Notes: generated by a model from the letters alone, not told the origin. A stretch of 64,000 bases of DNA from Pseudomonas monsensis (GCF_014268495.2 NZ_CP077087.1:2917501-2981500), one strand, 5' to 3'; positions 43,314-53,254 are shown, numbered from the stretch's first letter. Translations and numbers: made by a program.

Positions 43314-43803
43314 GCTTGCGAATCCAGGTGTCGACGGCCTGGGTCAGGCCGGCGATGGCTTTGTCGTCGAGTTTGCATTCCGGTTTGTAGGCGCCTTCGA
43401 CCAAGACCATCCAGCGCGTCAGGCCGGCCGCCGGGCAACGGTTATCGAGGAACGCCAGCCATTTGCGGCCGTTGAGTGTGTGGCTCTGGCTGTAAGGGTA
43501 ATGGTTGCGGCACAAGCGCTTGAGCAGGCCGTTGAGCTGTTGCAGCCAGGCCCCGGCCGGCGCGCCGTCATAGGGCTTGGGCATTTGGGCGAGTTCGGCG
43601 AGGGCGGCGATGCGCACCGGGTCCAGCGGCTGTTCGGCGCGCACGATGGGGCGCTTCTTGAGCGGGATGAAGCGGCGCAAACGCCACGCGCCATAGCCGA
43701 GCAATGGCAGCAGCAACAGCAGCAGCCACCAGCCCGGCGCCGGCGGCCAGAAGGCAATCGGTGGCGGCGAAATCAGCGGTTGCAGTTGTTCGAGGCCGTT
43801 CAT
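43306..43803 (-). CDS. DUF4381 membrane protein of the bat operon
   Basis: A 165-aa protein with one membrane helix (GWWLLLLLLPLLGYGAWRLR, residues 24-43) and a cytosolic tail containing WLQQLNGLLKRLCRNHY, the DUF4381 hallmark. It sits between the DUF58 and batA genes with coupled starts and stops, the standard order of the Pseudomonas moxR-bat operon. Role unknown beyond membership of this complex. Confidence 0.9.
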   Translation of the reverse strand: MNGLEQLQPLISPPPIAFWPPAPGWWLLLLLLPLLGYGAWRLRRFIPLKKRPIVRAEQPLDPVRIAALAELAQMPKPYDGAPAGAWLQQLNGLLKRLCRNHYPYSQSHTLNGRKWLAFLDNRCPAAGLTRWMVLVEGAYKPECKLDDKAIAGLTQAVDTWIRKHV

Positions 43804-44744
43804 CGCCCGGTCCCCGGCCGCTGCGGATTAAGGAACTCGCGCATCTGCTCGACCATTTCACTTTGCGTGCTCAGCGGCATCAGCAGCACCCGCAGTTTCT
43901 GTGCGAGCAATTCCCAGCGGGCGATGCGCGCTTCGGCCTGGGCGCGGTAGGTCTGGCGCAGGTCGAAATTGAGGGTGTCGAGTTCCAGCTGGGCACCGCG
44001 CTCGGCGAAGCGTAACAGGCCGGCAGCGGGCAGGGCGTGATCCAGCGGATCGGACAGCGGCAGCATCAGCAGGTCGCAATGGCGCGACAGCAGGCTCAGT
44101 TGCTGTTCGGCACTGTCGGACAACGCGCGCTCGTCGCAGATCACGATCACCAGACTGCCTGGACGCAACACTTCCCGTGCCCGCCGCAGGGCCACGCCGA
44201 GTGCGTCACGATCCGGCTCACGCTCCGAATGCAGCGACTGATTGACCTTCACCAGGCGGTTGAGCAATTGCAGCAGGCTCTGCTTGCTGCGGCGCGGTTT
44301 GATTTCGTAGTGCTCGTTGTCGCCGAACACCAGCCCGCCAACCCGGTCGTTGTGGCCCAGCGCGGCCCAGCCGATCAGCGCCGCCGCTTGCGCCGCGAGC
44401 ACCGACTTGAACATCAGCCCGGAACCGAAAAACAGCCGCGTGCTTTGCTCGACCATGATGAAAATCGGCCGTTCGCGTTCTTCATGGAACAGCTTGGTGT
44501 GCGGCTCCTGCGTGCGCGCCGTCACGCGCCAGTCGATGGTGCGCACGTCGTCGCCAGCCTGGTAGACCCGCACCTGATCGAAGTCGACGCCGCGACCACG
44601 GAATTTCGAGTGGTGCAGACCGATCAGCGGGCTGCGCTGACTCGGCGTGGAAAACAGCTGCACCTCGCGCACACGGTGGCGCATCTCGATCAGCTCGGCG
44701 AGGCTGACACGGATGCCCGGTTCGGATGGCAGGGGGGCGTTCAT
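43800..44744 (-). CDS. DUF58 domain protein
   Basis: A 314-aa cytosolic protein with the DUF58 core GVDFDQVRVYQAGDDVRTID and WRVTARTQEPHTKLFHEERE (residues about 55-95), then a VWA-like fold with a degenerate MIDAS (IMVEQSTRLFFGSG). The ATG at 44744 is preferred; a TTG three codons upstream overlaps the moxR stop and could be the coupled start. It is thought to bridge MoxR and the Bat membrane proteins. Confidence 0.92.
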   Translation of the reverse strand: MNAPLPSEPGIRVSLAELIEMRHRVREVQLFSTPSQRSPLIGLHHSKFRGRGVDFDQVRVYQAGDDVRTIDWRVTARTQEPHTKLFHEERERPIFIMVEQSTRLFFGSGLMFKSVLAAQAAALIGWAALGHNDRVGGLVFGDNEHYEIKPRRSKQSLLQLLNRLVKVNQSLHSEREPDRDALGVALRRAREVLRPGSLVIVICDERALSDSAEQQLSLLSRHCDLLMLPLSDPLDHALPAAGLLRFAERGAQLELDTLNFDLRQTYRAQAEARIARWELLAQKLRVLLMPLSTQSEMVEQMREFLNPQRPGTGR

Positions 44745-44749
44745 GGGGG

Positions 44750-45709
44750 TCAAGCGACGGCTACGACGTCGAGAATCCGCTGCACCACCCGATCCTGATC
44801 AATGCCGGCGGCTTCGGCTTCAAACGACAGAATGATGCGATGACGCAACACGTCGAACAGCACCGCCTGGATGTCTTCGGGGCTGACAAAGTCGCGACCG
44901 GCCAGCCAGGCGTGGGCACGTGCGCAACGGTCGAGGGCGATCGAGCCACGCGGGCTCGCACCGTAGGCGATCCACTCGGCCATTTCCGGGTCGAACTTGG
45001 CCGGGTTGCGCGTGGCCATAACCAGTTGCACCAGGTATTCCTCCACCGCATCGGCCATGTACAGACCGAGGATTTCCTTGCGCGCAGCGAAAATCGCCTG
45101 CTGGCTGACGCGGCGTTCCGGTTTGGTTTCGCCGTTCAGCGCTTCGCCACGGGCCTGCTGCAGGATGCGGCGTTCGACGGCAGCATCCGGGAAACCGATT
45201 TTCACGTGCATGAGGAAGCGGTCGAGCTGCGCTTCCGGCAGCGGGTAGGTGCCTTCCTGCTCGATCGGGTTCTGCGTGGCCATCACCAGAAACAGCGGCG
45301 ACAGCTCATAGGTGCTGCGCCCGACACTGACCTGACGTTCGGCCATGGCTTCGAGCAGCGCCGATTGCACCTTGGCCGGGGCGCGGTTGATTTCGTCCGC
45401 CAGCACCAGGTTGTGGAAGATCGGCCCCTGCTGGAACACGAAGCTGCCGGTTTCCGGGCGATAGATCTCGGTGCCGGTGATGTCGGCAGGCAAAAGGTCC
45501 GGGGTGAACTGAATGCGATGGAACTGGGCTTCGATGCCCTCGGCGAGTTCTTTGATCGCTTTGGTCTTGGCCAGACCCGGCGCGCCCTCGACCAGCATGT
45601 GACCGTCGGCGAGCAGGGCGATGAGCAAGCGCTCGATGAGTTTTTCCTGGCCGAGAATCTGCGTTGAAAGAAAGGTTCGCAGCGCCAGCAGCGCTTCACG
45701 ATGTTCCAT
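44750..45709 (-). CDS. MoxR-type AAA+ ATPase
   Basis: A 319-aa AAA+ chaperone-like ATPase. Walker A is GAPGLAKTK (residues 42-50), Walker B LVLADEINRAP, sensor 1 MATQNPIEQEGTYPLPEAQL, and a C-terminal lid starts near 235. MoxR proteins act with VWA proteins to insert metals or mature complexes. First gene of the six-gene operon, so the promoter lies in 45710-45850, where no clear -35/-10 was found. Confidence 0.95.
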   Translation of the reverse strand: MEHREALLALRTFLSTQILGQEKLIERLLIALLADGHMLVEGAPGLAKTKAIKELAEGIEAQFHRIQFTPDLLPADITGTEIYRPETGSFVFQQGPIFHNLVLADEINRAPAKVQSALLEAMAERQVSVGRSTYELSPLFLVMATQNPIEQEGTYPLPEAQLDRFLMHVKIGFPDAAVERRILQQARGEALNGETKPERRVSQQAIFAARKEILGLYMADAVEEYLVQLVMATRNPAKFDPEMAEWIAYGASPRGSIALDRCARAHAWLAGRDFVSPEDIQAVLFDVLRHRIILSFEAEAAGIDQDRVVQRILDVVAVA

Positions 45710-45888
45710 CGGTGACTGTTCCTGGAAAGGGGTGGCCGCAGGCGTTCGGATAACGCCGGGGCTGGGGGCGTTACTTTAATCCATCGAGGGGGGTGGCGAC
45801 TAACGGCATTTTGCGCAAAGTGCGGGAAATGACTGGGGCAATTGTTGGATTTTTGTAGTGGGAGAGTGTTGCGGTGGCAGTTCCGGCC

Positions 45889-45987
45889 CCATCGCTGGCA
45901 AGCCAGCTCCCACAGGTATCAGCGATGCGCATGCAATTTGTGCAACACATCGGTCACTGTGGGAGCTGGCTTGCCAGCGATGGGGCC
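45889..45987. repeat. Inverted REP pair (GCTGGCTTGCCAGC type)
   Basis: CCCATCGCTGGCAAGCCAGC at the left and its complement at the right flank about 50 bases. It separates the end of the 46001 gene from the moxR promoter region; nothing else is seen in 45710-46000. Confidence 0.85.
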
Positions 45988-46000
45988 AGTTCAGACGCCA

Positions 46001-46354
46001 TCAAATCTCGCTGATGAAGGTACCCGTCCCATCAAGGATATTCTTCAAAGTCTCAACAACCTCATCCAGATCAACCATATCCGGGTTGAAGGTGATTTCC
46101 AGCACATCATCCCCGTTCAACGCATCGGCATCCGCCGCCGCGATCTCGATCTTCAGCAGCGTCTTGCTCAGGGTGACTTTCACCCCGTCCAGCGTCGACG
46201 GCTCGCCATCCAGGGTGATCTCCAGCTCATCCTCGTCCGGATAGCGGCTCATTACGAACATCTCGCCCTTGTCGGTGTGGCAGCCAATCATGGCCATGTT
46301 GTCTTCTTCGTCGTCGCACGGGTTGACGATCAGTAGGGCGGTGTTCATTTGCAT
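46001..46354 (-). CDS. Acidic conserved hypothetical protein, 117 aa
   Basis: A cytosolic acidic protein (NPCDDEEDNMAMIGCHTDKG at the N-terminus, repeated DELEITLDGEP/DVLEITFNPD strands). Its pattern suggests a small beta-rich domain. The ATG at 46354 has AGGAA 8 bases upstream; MNTALL two codons later is an alternative. No named family is recognised. It is divergent from the glutamate dehydrogenase gene and probably transcribed alone. Confidence 0.75.
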   Translation of the reverse strand: MQMNTALLIVNPCDDEEDNMAMIGCHTDKGEMFVMSRYPDEDELEITLDGEPSTLDGVKVTLSKTLLKIEIAAADADALNGDDVLEITFNPDMVDLDEVVETLKNILDGTGTFISEI

Positions 46355-46858
46355 GGTCAATTCCTGCCTTGAGGGGCGTGTCGGTCGCAATAGGGCGCGA
46401 TTCTGCCAGCCCTCGGGAATTTCTGCATGTGAGAGTGTCAGAGGATGTGTCGCGCGCACGGCACAGGTCAATGGTCACTTCTGGGACGCCTGTACCGTAA
46501 AAGCGGGCATTCAGGCCGCCGTTTTCCGCCATGACTGCTAGTGTTTATCGGTGCCAAATCCTTTGTTTACGTGCCAATGACCGAATATGTCGCAGCACCG
46601 CAAGCAGACACATTGTCGCACCCATTAAGCTGCGCAACGGATGAGCACCTGTAAAGGCATTGTCGGCAGTGCGGACAGTCGTTTTTGCAGATGCCCATTC
46701 AATGGAAGGTGAATGTGACCTGAGTGTCTCGTCCAGCTTCACCCACCTGTCACCCTGTTTCCTCTGCCCGAGAATCAGGAACAGGGCGACACAGGCCCCG
46801 AAAGGGGTGTTGCACGCGACGCTTTCCATCAATAACAAGCTTAAGCGGAGTACCACAG
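46355..46858. other. 504-bp region upstream of gdhB without a supported gene
   Basis: Presumably holds promoters for the 46001 gene and gdhB. A 103-codon frame on the minus strand (46545-46856) is open but has neither ribosome site nor recognisable domain. No convincing sigma54 (TGGCAC-N5-TTGCA) or sigma70 site was found. Confidence 0.5.
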
Positions 46859-49800
46859 ATGGCGTTCTTCACCGCAGCCAGCAAAGCCGACTTCCAGCAC
46901 CAACTGCAAGCGGCACTGGCGCAGCACATCAGTGAACAGGCACTGCCACAAGTGGCGCTGTTCGCTGAACAATTCTTCGGCATCATTTCCCTGGACGAGC
47001 TGACCCAACGTCGCCTCTCCGACCTCGCTGGCTGTACTCTTTCCGCGTGGCGCCTGCTTGAGCGCTTCGATCACGCGCAACCGCAAGTGCGCGTCTACAA
47101 CCCCGATTACGAACGCCACGGCTGGCAGTCGACCCACACCGCGGTCGAAGTGCTGCACCACGACCTGCCATTCCTGGTCGACTCGGTCCGCACCGAACTG
47201 AACCGCCGCGGCTACAGCATCCACACCCTGCAAACCACCGTGCTCAGCGTACGCCGTGGCAGCAAGGGCGAGCTGCTGGAAATCCTGCCAAAAGGCAGCA
47301 CCGGTGAAGGCGTGCTGCACGAGTCGCTGATGTACCTGGAAATCGACCGCTGCGCCAACGCGGCCGAACTGAGTGTGCTGAGCAAAGAGCTGGAACAGGT
47401 GCTCGGTGAAGTCCGCGTCGCGGTCGCCGATTTCGAGCCGATGAAGGCCAAGGTGCAGGAAATCCTCACCAAGCTCGATCACAGCGCCTTCGCCGTCGAT
47501 GCCGACGAAAAGAACGAAATCAAGAGCTTCCTGGAATGGCTGGTGGGCAACCACTTCACCTTCCTCGGCTACGAAGAATTCGTGGTTACCGATCAGGCCG
47601 ATGGCGGCCACATCGAATACGACCAGAATTCCTTCCTCGGCCTGACCAAACTGCTGCGCACCGGCCTGACCTACGAAGACCTGCGTATCGAAGACTACGC
47701 AGTAAAATACCTGCGCGAACCGACCCTGCTGTCGTTCGCCAAGGCCGCGCACCCGAGCCGCGTGCACCGTCCGGCGTACCCGGATTACGTGTCGATCCGT
47801 GAAATCGACGCGGACGGCAACGTGATCAAGGAACACCGTTTCATGGGCCTGTACACCTCGTCGGTGTATGGCGAGAGCGTGCGGGTCATCCCGTTCATCC
47901 GCCGCAAGGTCGAAGAAATCGAACGCCGTTCCGGCTTCCAGTCCAAGGCTCACCTGGGCAAGGAACTGGCGCAGGTCCTCGAAGTACTGCCGCGTGATGA
48001 CCTGTTCCAGACTCCGGTCGACGAACTGTTCACCACCGTGATGTCGATCGTGCAGATCCAGGAACGCAACAAGATCCGCGTGTTCCTGCGCAAAGACCCG
48101 TACGGTCGTTTCTGCTACTGCCTGGCCTACGTGCCGCGCGACATCTATTCCACCGAAGTGCGCCAGAAGATCCAGCAAGTGCTGATGGAGCGCCTGAAGG
48201 CCTCCGACTGCGAATTCTGGACGTTCTTCTCCGAGTCCGTGCTGGCCCGCGTGCAGCTGATCCTGCGTGTCGATCCGAAGAACCGCATCGACATCGACCC
48301 GGTGCTGCTGGAAAAAGAAGTCGTACAAGCCTGCCGCAGCTGGCAGGACGACTACGCCGCCCTGACCGTCGAAAGCTTCGGCGAAGCCCACGGCACCAAC
48401 GTGCTGGCCGACTTCCCGAAAGGCTTCCCGGCCGGCTACCGCGAGCGTTTCGCTGCGCATTCGGCCGTGGTCGACATGCAGCACCTGCTGAGCCTCAACG
48501 AAAAAAATCCGCTGGTGATGAGCTTCTATCAGCCGCTGGGCCAGGTGTCCGGCCAGCGCGAGCTGCATTGCAAGCTGTATCACGCCGACACGCCGCTGGC
48601 GTTGTCCGACGTGCTGCCGATTCTGGAAAACCTCGGCCTGCGCGTGCTGGGTGAATTCCCGTACCGTCTGCGTCACACCAATGGCCGCGAGTTCTGGATT
48701 CACGACTTCGCGTTCACCGCTGCCGAAGGCCTGGACCTCGACATCCAGCAACTCAACGACACCCTGCAGGACGCGTTCGTGCACATCGTCCGTGGCGATG
48801 CCGAGAACGATGCGTTCAACCGTCTGGTGCTGACCGCCGGCCTGCCGTGGCGTGACGTGGCGCTGCTGCGCGCCTATGCCCGTTACCTGAAGCAGATTCG
48901 TCTGGGCTTCGACCTGGGTTACATCGCCAGCACCCTGAACAACCACACCGACATCGCTCGCGAGCTGACCCGGTTGTTCAAGACCCGCTTCTATCTGGCG
49001 CGCAAACTCAGCGATGAAGATCTGGAAGACAAGCAGCAGCGTCTGGAACAGGCGATTCTGAGCGCACTGGACGACGTCCAGGTGCTCAACGAAGACCGCA
49101 TCCTGCGTCGTTACCTCGACCTGATCAAAGCCACCCTGCGCACCAACTTCTACCAGACTGACGCCAACGGCCAGAACAAGTCGTACTTCAGCTTCAAGTT
49201 CAACCCGCACGCGATCCCTGAACTGCCGAAGCCGGTACCGAAGTTCGAAATCTTCGTTTACTCGCCACGCGTTGAAGGCGTGCACCTGCGCTTCGGCAAC
49301 GTCGCTCGCGGTGGTCTGCGCTGGTCCGACCGTGAAGAAGACTTCCGTACCGAAGTCCTCGGCCTGGTAAAAGCCCAGCAAGTGAAGAACTCGGTCATCG
49401 TGCCAGTCGGCGCGAAGGGCGGCTTCCTGCCGCGTCGCCTGCCACTGGGCGGCAGCCGTGACGAGATCGCGGCCGAGGGCATTGCCTGCTACCGCATCTT
49501 CATTTCGGGTCTGCTGGACATCACCGACAACCTGAAAGACGGCGCGCTGGTACCGCCATTGAACGTGGTTCGCCACGACGATGACGACCCGTACCTGGTA
49601 GTGGCAGCGGACAAGGGCACTGCAACCTTCTCCGACATCGCCAACGGCATCGCCATCGACTACGGCTTCTGGCTGGGTGACGCGTTTGCTTCCGGTGGTT
49701 CGGCCGGTTACGACCACAAGAAAATGGGCATCACCGCCAAGGGCGCGTGGGTTGGCGTACAGCGTCACTTCCGCGAGCGCGGCATCAATGTTCAGGAAGA

Positions 49801-51754
49801 CAGCATCACTGTGGTCGGCGTGGGTGACATGGCCGGTGACGTGTTCGGTAACGGCCTGTTGATGTCCGACAAGCTGCAACTGGTCGCGGCTTTCAACCAC
49901 ATGCACATCTTCATCGACCCGAACCCGAACCCGGCGACCAGCTTCGCCGAGCGTCAGCGCATGTTCGACCTGCCGCGTTCGGCCTGGACCGACTACGACA
50001 CCAGCATCATGTCCGAAGGTGGCGGTATCTTCTCGCGCAGCGCGAAGAGCATCGCGATCTCCCCGCAGATGCAGGAACGCTTCGACATCAAGGCGGACAA
50101 GCTGACCCCGACCGAACTGCTGAACGCCTTGCTCAAGGCGCCAGTGGAACTGCTGTGGAACGGCGGTATCGGTACTTACGTCAAAGCCAGCACCGAAAGC
50201 CACGCCGATGTCGGCGACAAGGCCAACGATGCTCTGCGTGTGAACGGCAACGAACTGCGCTGCAAAGTAGTGGGCGAGGGCGGTAACCTCGGCATGACCC
50301 AACTGGGGCGTGTGGAATTCGGCCTCAATGGCGGCGGTTCCAACACCGACTTCATCGACAACGCCGGTGGCGTGGACTGCTCCGACCACGAAGTGAACAT
50401 CAAGATCCTGCTGAACGAAGTGGTTCAGGCTGGCGACATGACCGACAAGCAACGCAACCAGTTGCTGGCGAGCATGACCGACGAAGTCGGTGGTCTGGTG
50501 CTGGGCAACAACTACAAGCAGACCCAGGCCCTGTCCCTGGCGGCGCGTCGTGCCTACGAGCGCATTGCCGAGTACAAGCGTCTGATGAGCGATCTGGAAG
50601 GCCGTGGCAAGCTGGACCGTGCCATCGAGTTCCTGCCGACCGAAGAGCAGATCAACGAGCGCGTTGCGGCAGGCCATGGCCTGACCCGTCCTGAGCTGTC
50701 GGTGCTGATCTCGTACAGCAAGATCGACCTCAAGGAACAGCTGCTGAACTCGCTGGTGCCGGATGACGATTACCTGACCCGCGACATGGAAACGGCGTTC
50801 CCGCCGACCCTGGTCAGCAAGTTCTCCGAGGCCATGCGTCGTCACCGTCTGAAGCGCGAGATCGTCAGCACCCAGATCGCCAACGACCTGGTCAACCACA
50901 TGGGCATCACCTTCGTTCAACGACTCAAAGAGTCGACCGGCATGAGCCCGGCGAACGTGGCCGGTGCTTACGTGATCGTGCGTGACATCTTCCACCTCCC
51001 GCACTGGTTCCGTCAGATCGAGGCGCTGGACTATCAGGTTTCCGCTGACGTGCAGCTGGAGCTGATGGACGAACTGATGCGTCTGGGCCGCCGCGCTACC
51101 CGCTGGTTCCTGCGTGCCCGTCGCAACGAGCAGAACGCTGCCCGTGACGTCGCGCACTTCGGTCCGCACCTGAAAGAGCTGGGGCTGAAGCTCGACGAAC
51201 TGCTGAGCGGCGAAATCCGCGAAAACTGGCAGGCGCGTTATCAGGCTTACGTCGAAGCCGGTGTGCCGGAGTTGCTGGCGCGTATGGTCGCGGGCACCTC
51301 GCACCTGTACACGCTGCTGCCGATCATCGAAGCATCCGACGTGACTGGCCAGAACCCGGCCGAAGTGGCCAAGGCGTACTTCGCCGTGGGCAGCGCGCTG
51401 GACATCACCTGGTACCTGCAACAGATCAGCGCGCTGCCGGTTGAAAACAACTGGCAGGCCCTGGCCCGTGAAGCGTTCCGTGACGATGTCGACTGGCAAC
51501 AACGCGCGATCACCATCTCCGTCCTGCAACAGGGCGACGGCACTCAGGACGTGGAAGCACGCCTGGCGCTGTGGATGGAGCAGCACGAAAGCATGATCTC
51601 GCGCTGGCGCGCCATGCTGGTGGAAATCCGTGCAGCGAGCGGCACGGACTACGCCATGTATGCGGTGGCCAACCGTGAACTGCTGGACCTCGCCTTGAGC
51701 GGGCAAGCCGTGGTGGCCCCGGCTGCTGCGAATGCCGAGCTTGAACTGGCGTAA
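46859..51754 (+). CDS. gdhB: NAD-specific glutamate dehydrogenase, large (180 kDa) class
   Basis: A 1,631-aa enzyme that oxidises glutamate to 2-oxoglutarate and ammonia, a catabolic GDH for arginine/glutamate use. The long N-terminal half carries ACT-like regulatory modules. The catalytic core, around residues 810-1290, contains FGNVARGGLRWSDREEDFRT, SVIVPVGAKGGFLPRRL (catalytic Lys) and the NAD-binding VVGVGDMAGDVFGNGLL. The C-terminal helical domain follows. The length matches the Pseudomonas enzyme. The ATG at 46859 was chosen because GCGGAG lies 9-14 bases before it and the product begins MAFFTAASKADFQ; the upstream extension looks non-coding. A strong terminator ends the unit. Confidence 0.97.
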   Translation: MAFFTAASKADFQHQLQAALAQHISEQALPQVALFAEQFFGIISLDELTQRRLSDLAGCTLSAWRLLERFDHAQPQVRVYNPDYERHGWQSTHTAVEVLHHDLPFLVDSVRTELNRRGYSIHTLQTTVLSVRRGSKGELLEILPKGSTGEGVLHESLMYLEIDRCANAAELSVLSKELEQVLGEVRVAVADFEPMKAKVQEILTKLDHSAFAVDADEKNEIKSFLEWLVGNHFTFLGYEEFVVTDQADGGHIEYDQNSFLGLTKLLRTGLTYEDLRIEDYAVKYLREPTLLSFAKAAHPSRVHRPAYPDYVSIREIDADGNVIKEHRFMGLYTSSVYGESVRVIPFIRRKVEEIERRSGFQSKAHLGKELAQVLEVLPRDDLFQTPVDELFTTVMSIVQIQERNKIRVFLRKDPYGRFCYCLAYVPRDIYSTEVRQKIQQVLMERLKASDCEFWTFFSESVLARVQLILRVDPKNRIDIDPVLLEKEVVQACRSWQDDYAALTVESFGEAHGTNVLADFPKGFPAGYRERFAAHSAVVDMQHLLSLNEKNPLVMSFYQPLGQVSGQRELHCKLYHADTPLALSDVLPILENLGLRVLGEFPYRLRHTNGREFWIHDFAFTAAEGLDLDIQQLNDTLQDAFVHIVRGDAENDAFNRLVLTAGLPWRDVALLRAYARYLKQIRLGFDLGYIASTLNNHTDIARELTRLFKTRFYLARKLSDEDLEDKQQRLEQAILSALDDVQVLNEDRILRRYLDLIKATLRTNFYQTDANGQNKSYFSFKFNPHAIPELPKPVPKFEIFVYSPRVEGVHLRFGNVARGGLRWSDREEDFRTEVLGLVKAQQVKNSVIVPVGAKGGFLPRRLPLGGSRDEIAAEGIACYRIFISGLLDITDNLKDGALVPPLNVVRHDDDDPYLVVAADKGTATFSDIANGIAIDYGFWLGDAFASGGSAGYDHKKMGITAKGAWVGVQRHFRERGINVQEDSITVVGVGDMAGDVFGNGLLMSDKLQLVAAFNHMHIFIDPNPNPATSFAERQRMFDLPRSAWTDYDTSIMSEGGGIFSRSAKSIAISPQMQERFDIKADKLTPTELLNALLKAPVELLWNGGIGTYVKASTESHADVGDKANDALRVNGNELRCKVVGEGGNLGMTQLGRVEFGLNGGGSNTDFIDNAGGVDCSDHEVNIKILLNEVVQAGDMTDKQRNQLLASMTDEVGGLVLGNNYKQTQALSLAARRAYERIAEYKRLMSDLEGRGKLDRAIEFLPTEEQINERVAAGHGLTRPELSVLISYSKIDLKEQLLNSLVPDDDYLTRDMETAFPPTLVSKFSEAMRRHRLKREIVSTQIANDLVNHMGITFVQRLKESTGMSPANVAGAYVIVRDIFHLPHWFRQIEALDYQVSADVQLELMDELMRLGRRATRWFLRARRNEQNAARDVAHFGPHLKELGLKLDELLSGEIRENWQARYQAYVEAGVPELLARMVAGTSHLYTLLPIIEASDVTGQNPAEVAKAYFAVGSALDITWYLQQISALPVENNWQALAREAFRDDVDWQQRAITISVLQQGDGTQDVEARLALWMEQHESMISRWRAMLVEIRAASGTDYAMYAVANRELLDLALSGQAVVAPAAANAELELA

Positions 51755-51768
51755 GTAGTGGTTGAATG

Positions 51769-51805
51769 AAAAAGCCCCTGCATTGTGAGATGCAGGGGCT
51801 TTTTT
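51769..51805 (+). terminator. Intrinsic terminator of gdhB
   Basis: AAAGCCCCTGCAT pairs exactly with ATGCAGGGGCTTT across TGTGAG, followed by TTTT. Confidence 0.95.
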
Positions 51806-51838
51806 ATGCCTGAGATTTTTGTGGTGCCTAGTCTGGCC

Positions 51839-51911
51839 CCTTCGCGAGCAAGCTCGCTCCCACATTTGAAATGCATTCCCCCTGTGGGAGCGAGCTTGCT
51901 CGCGAAGGGGC
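51839..51911. repeat. Inverted REP pair (GAGCTTGCTCGCGA type, short spacer)
   Basis: CCTTCGCGAGCAAGCTCGCT and its reverse complement are only about 20 bp apart, downstream of two convergent genes. Confidence 0.85.
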
Positions 51912-51919
51912 CCTTGTCA

Positions 51920-52633
51920 TCAATACAACTTAGATGACTGTTTGCTATCAAGCATCGACACTTTGTCCGCAGGTCTAGCGACTAGATTGTTGAGCGATTG
52001 GTCAAACTTCTGCAACGCCCGAGTTTGAACATCCTGCTGCTGATTGATATCGGCCACGATCTCCTCCGAACGTTTGAAGTCCGCCCACACGGGTGTCAAT
52101 TCTCTCGCCTCGGAGCCTTTCGCCGTACCGATGTAATTCAACTGCGCATCATAGAAGTCCGCGCTCACGTCTGCCTTGATGTCGGAACTGCGCGAAGTGA
52201 TCAACTGGCTGTGGGTGTCGACAATCGCCACCACATCCGGTCTGGCTGCGCGCAGGCTGTGCATGTCCGGATACACCGTCACCGAGCCGAACTGGCGTTG
52301 CAGCGATGCCTTGACCCAGTCCACCGCCATGTCCGGTTTGGAGCTGGCAACATAGGCGTCATGGATCGGTTGCACCAGCAAACTCTGGCCGAAACCGGTG
52401 CCGGCGTTGGCTTGATAGTCGCGCAGGTATTCGCGGTTGGTCTGGGTGCCTGGGCTGTAGACCACGCCGAGCGACACGCCGGGGCCGCTTTTCACCTGCG
52501 CGGCGCTGCTGCGGGCGACCGGTTGGGTGAACAGGGTGTCGAGGGACGAGACGGCTTTCGGCGCGGTGGGCACTGAACAGGCGGACAAGGCTAGAACCGA
52601 TATCGCCAAGGTACTGGCAAAGGCAAGTTTCAT
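51920..52633 (-). CDS. Predicted lipoprotein, 237 aa
   Basis: The signal sequence MKLAFASTLAISVLALSAC ends in a lipobox (LSAC, Cys 19). GGGAG lies 9-13 bases before the ATG at 52633. The mature part has an alpha/beta pattern (SLGVVYSPGTQTNREYL, ARPDVVAIVDTHSQLI, SADFYDAQLNYIG) such as seen in lipoproteins that sense or assemble envelope components. No family was named with confidence. It stands alone, transcribed towards the gdhB terminator. Confidence 0.8.
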   Translation of the reverse strand: MKLAFASTLAISVLALSACSVPTAPKAVSSLDTLFTQPVARSSAAQVKSGPGVSLGVVYSPGTQTNREYLRDYQANAGTGFGQSLLVQPIHDAYVASSKPDMAVDWVKASLQRQFGSVTVYPDMHSLRAARPDVVAIVDTHSQLITSRSSDIKADVSADFYDAQLNYIGTAKGSEARELTPVWADFKRSEEIVADINQQQDVQTRALQKFDQSLNNLVARPADKVSMLDSKQSSKLY

Positions 52634-52794
52634 GGTGTTTCTCCCGTGAAACAACATCAGTCGGACAGTTTAAAAGTCGTTAATCACGACCGTTAACTCA
52701 GACTAAACCCGCCAACCTGACAATTTGCTGAGCGAACCGCCGTTGAATAGTTTCATTTGCTGTAACTCGCAGAGGTTAATGACGCCGGGAAATA

Positions 52795-52826
52795 AAAAGG
52801 CGCCAATCCGCGATTTGCGCCTGATT
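52795..52826 (-). terminator. Terminator of the cupin gene
   Basis: AGGCGC (52822-52817 on the minus strand) pairs with GCGCCT (52803-52798) around a 13-base loop and is followed by TTTTTATTT. The opposite side also has a T-tract. Confidence 0.75.
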
Positions 52827-52849
52827 ATTTTTGGCTGGTTAAACAGCCA

Positions 52850-53254
52850 TCAGTTTTTCAGCGGGATCAACACTTGCTCATCCGGGGCCAGCACCATGAA
52901 CACCAGCAACTTCGCCGGTTTGCTCTGGCTGGCATTTTTCGACACCAGATGCTCGGAGCCGGCGGGTTCGTACCAGAACTGGCCCTTCTTGTAAGTGATC
53001 GGTGATTCACCCTTGACCTGGGAAATCACCTCACCTTCCAGCACGTAAGCCATCGCCGTGCCGTCGTGCTTGTGGGCGATAGAGGACTGGCCGGGTTTGT
53101 AGTCCACTTCGATCATCATGGCTTTTTTGCCGGGGGCGTTTTTCAGCATCTGGTCTTGCAGCACGGTGACTTTTTCTGACGGATCGTGAGCGAAGACGGC
53201 CGTGGTGCAAAGGCTCAGGGCGAGGGCGGCAGCGAAGAGGGGCAGGGCTTTCAT
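52850..53254 (-). CDS. Exported cupin-domain protein
   Basis: A 134-aa protein with signal peptide MKALPLFAAALALSLCTTAVFA and one cupin_2 domain. Metal-ligand-like residues are SSIAHKHDGTAMAYVLEGE (motif 1: two His and a Glu) and PAGSEHLVSKN (motif 2: His). Small periplasmic cupins often bind a metal and an oxidised or sugar ligand; the substrate is unknown. Monocistronic with its own terminator. Confidence 0.88.
   Translation of the reverse strand: MKALPLFAAALALSLCTTAVFAHDPSEKVTVLQDQMLKNAPGKKAMMIEVDYKPGQSSIAHKHDGTAMAYVLEGEVISQVKGESPITYKKGQFWYEPAGSEHLVSKNASQSKPAKLLVFMVLAPDEQVLIPLKN

Noticed and set aside
46545..46856. 103-codon minus-strand frame upstream of gdhB
   Set aside because: No ribosome site, no recognised domain and it covers the likely gdhB promoter/leader; conservation would be needed to accept it.
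46841..51865. 1,674-codon minus-strand frame opposite gdhB as a gene
   Set aside because: It is fully antisense to a certain gene, has repetitive His/Val/Gln composition typical of reverse frames in GC-rich genes, and shows no domain.
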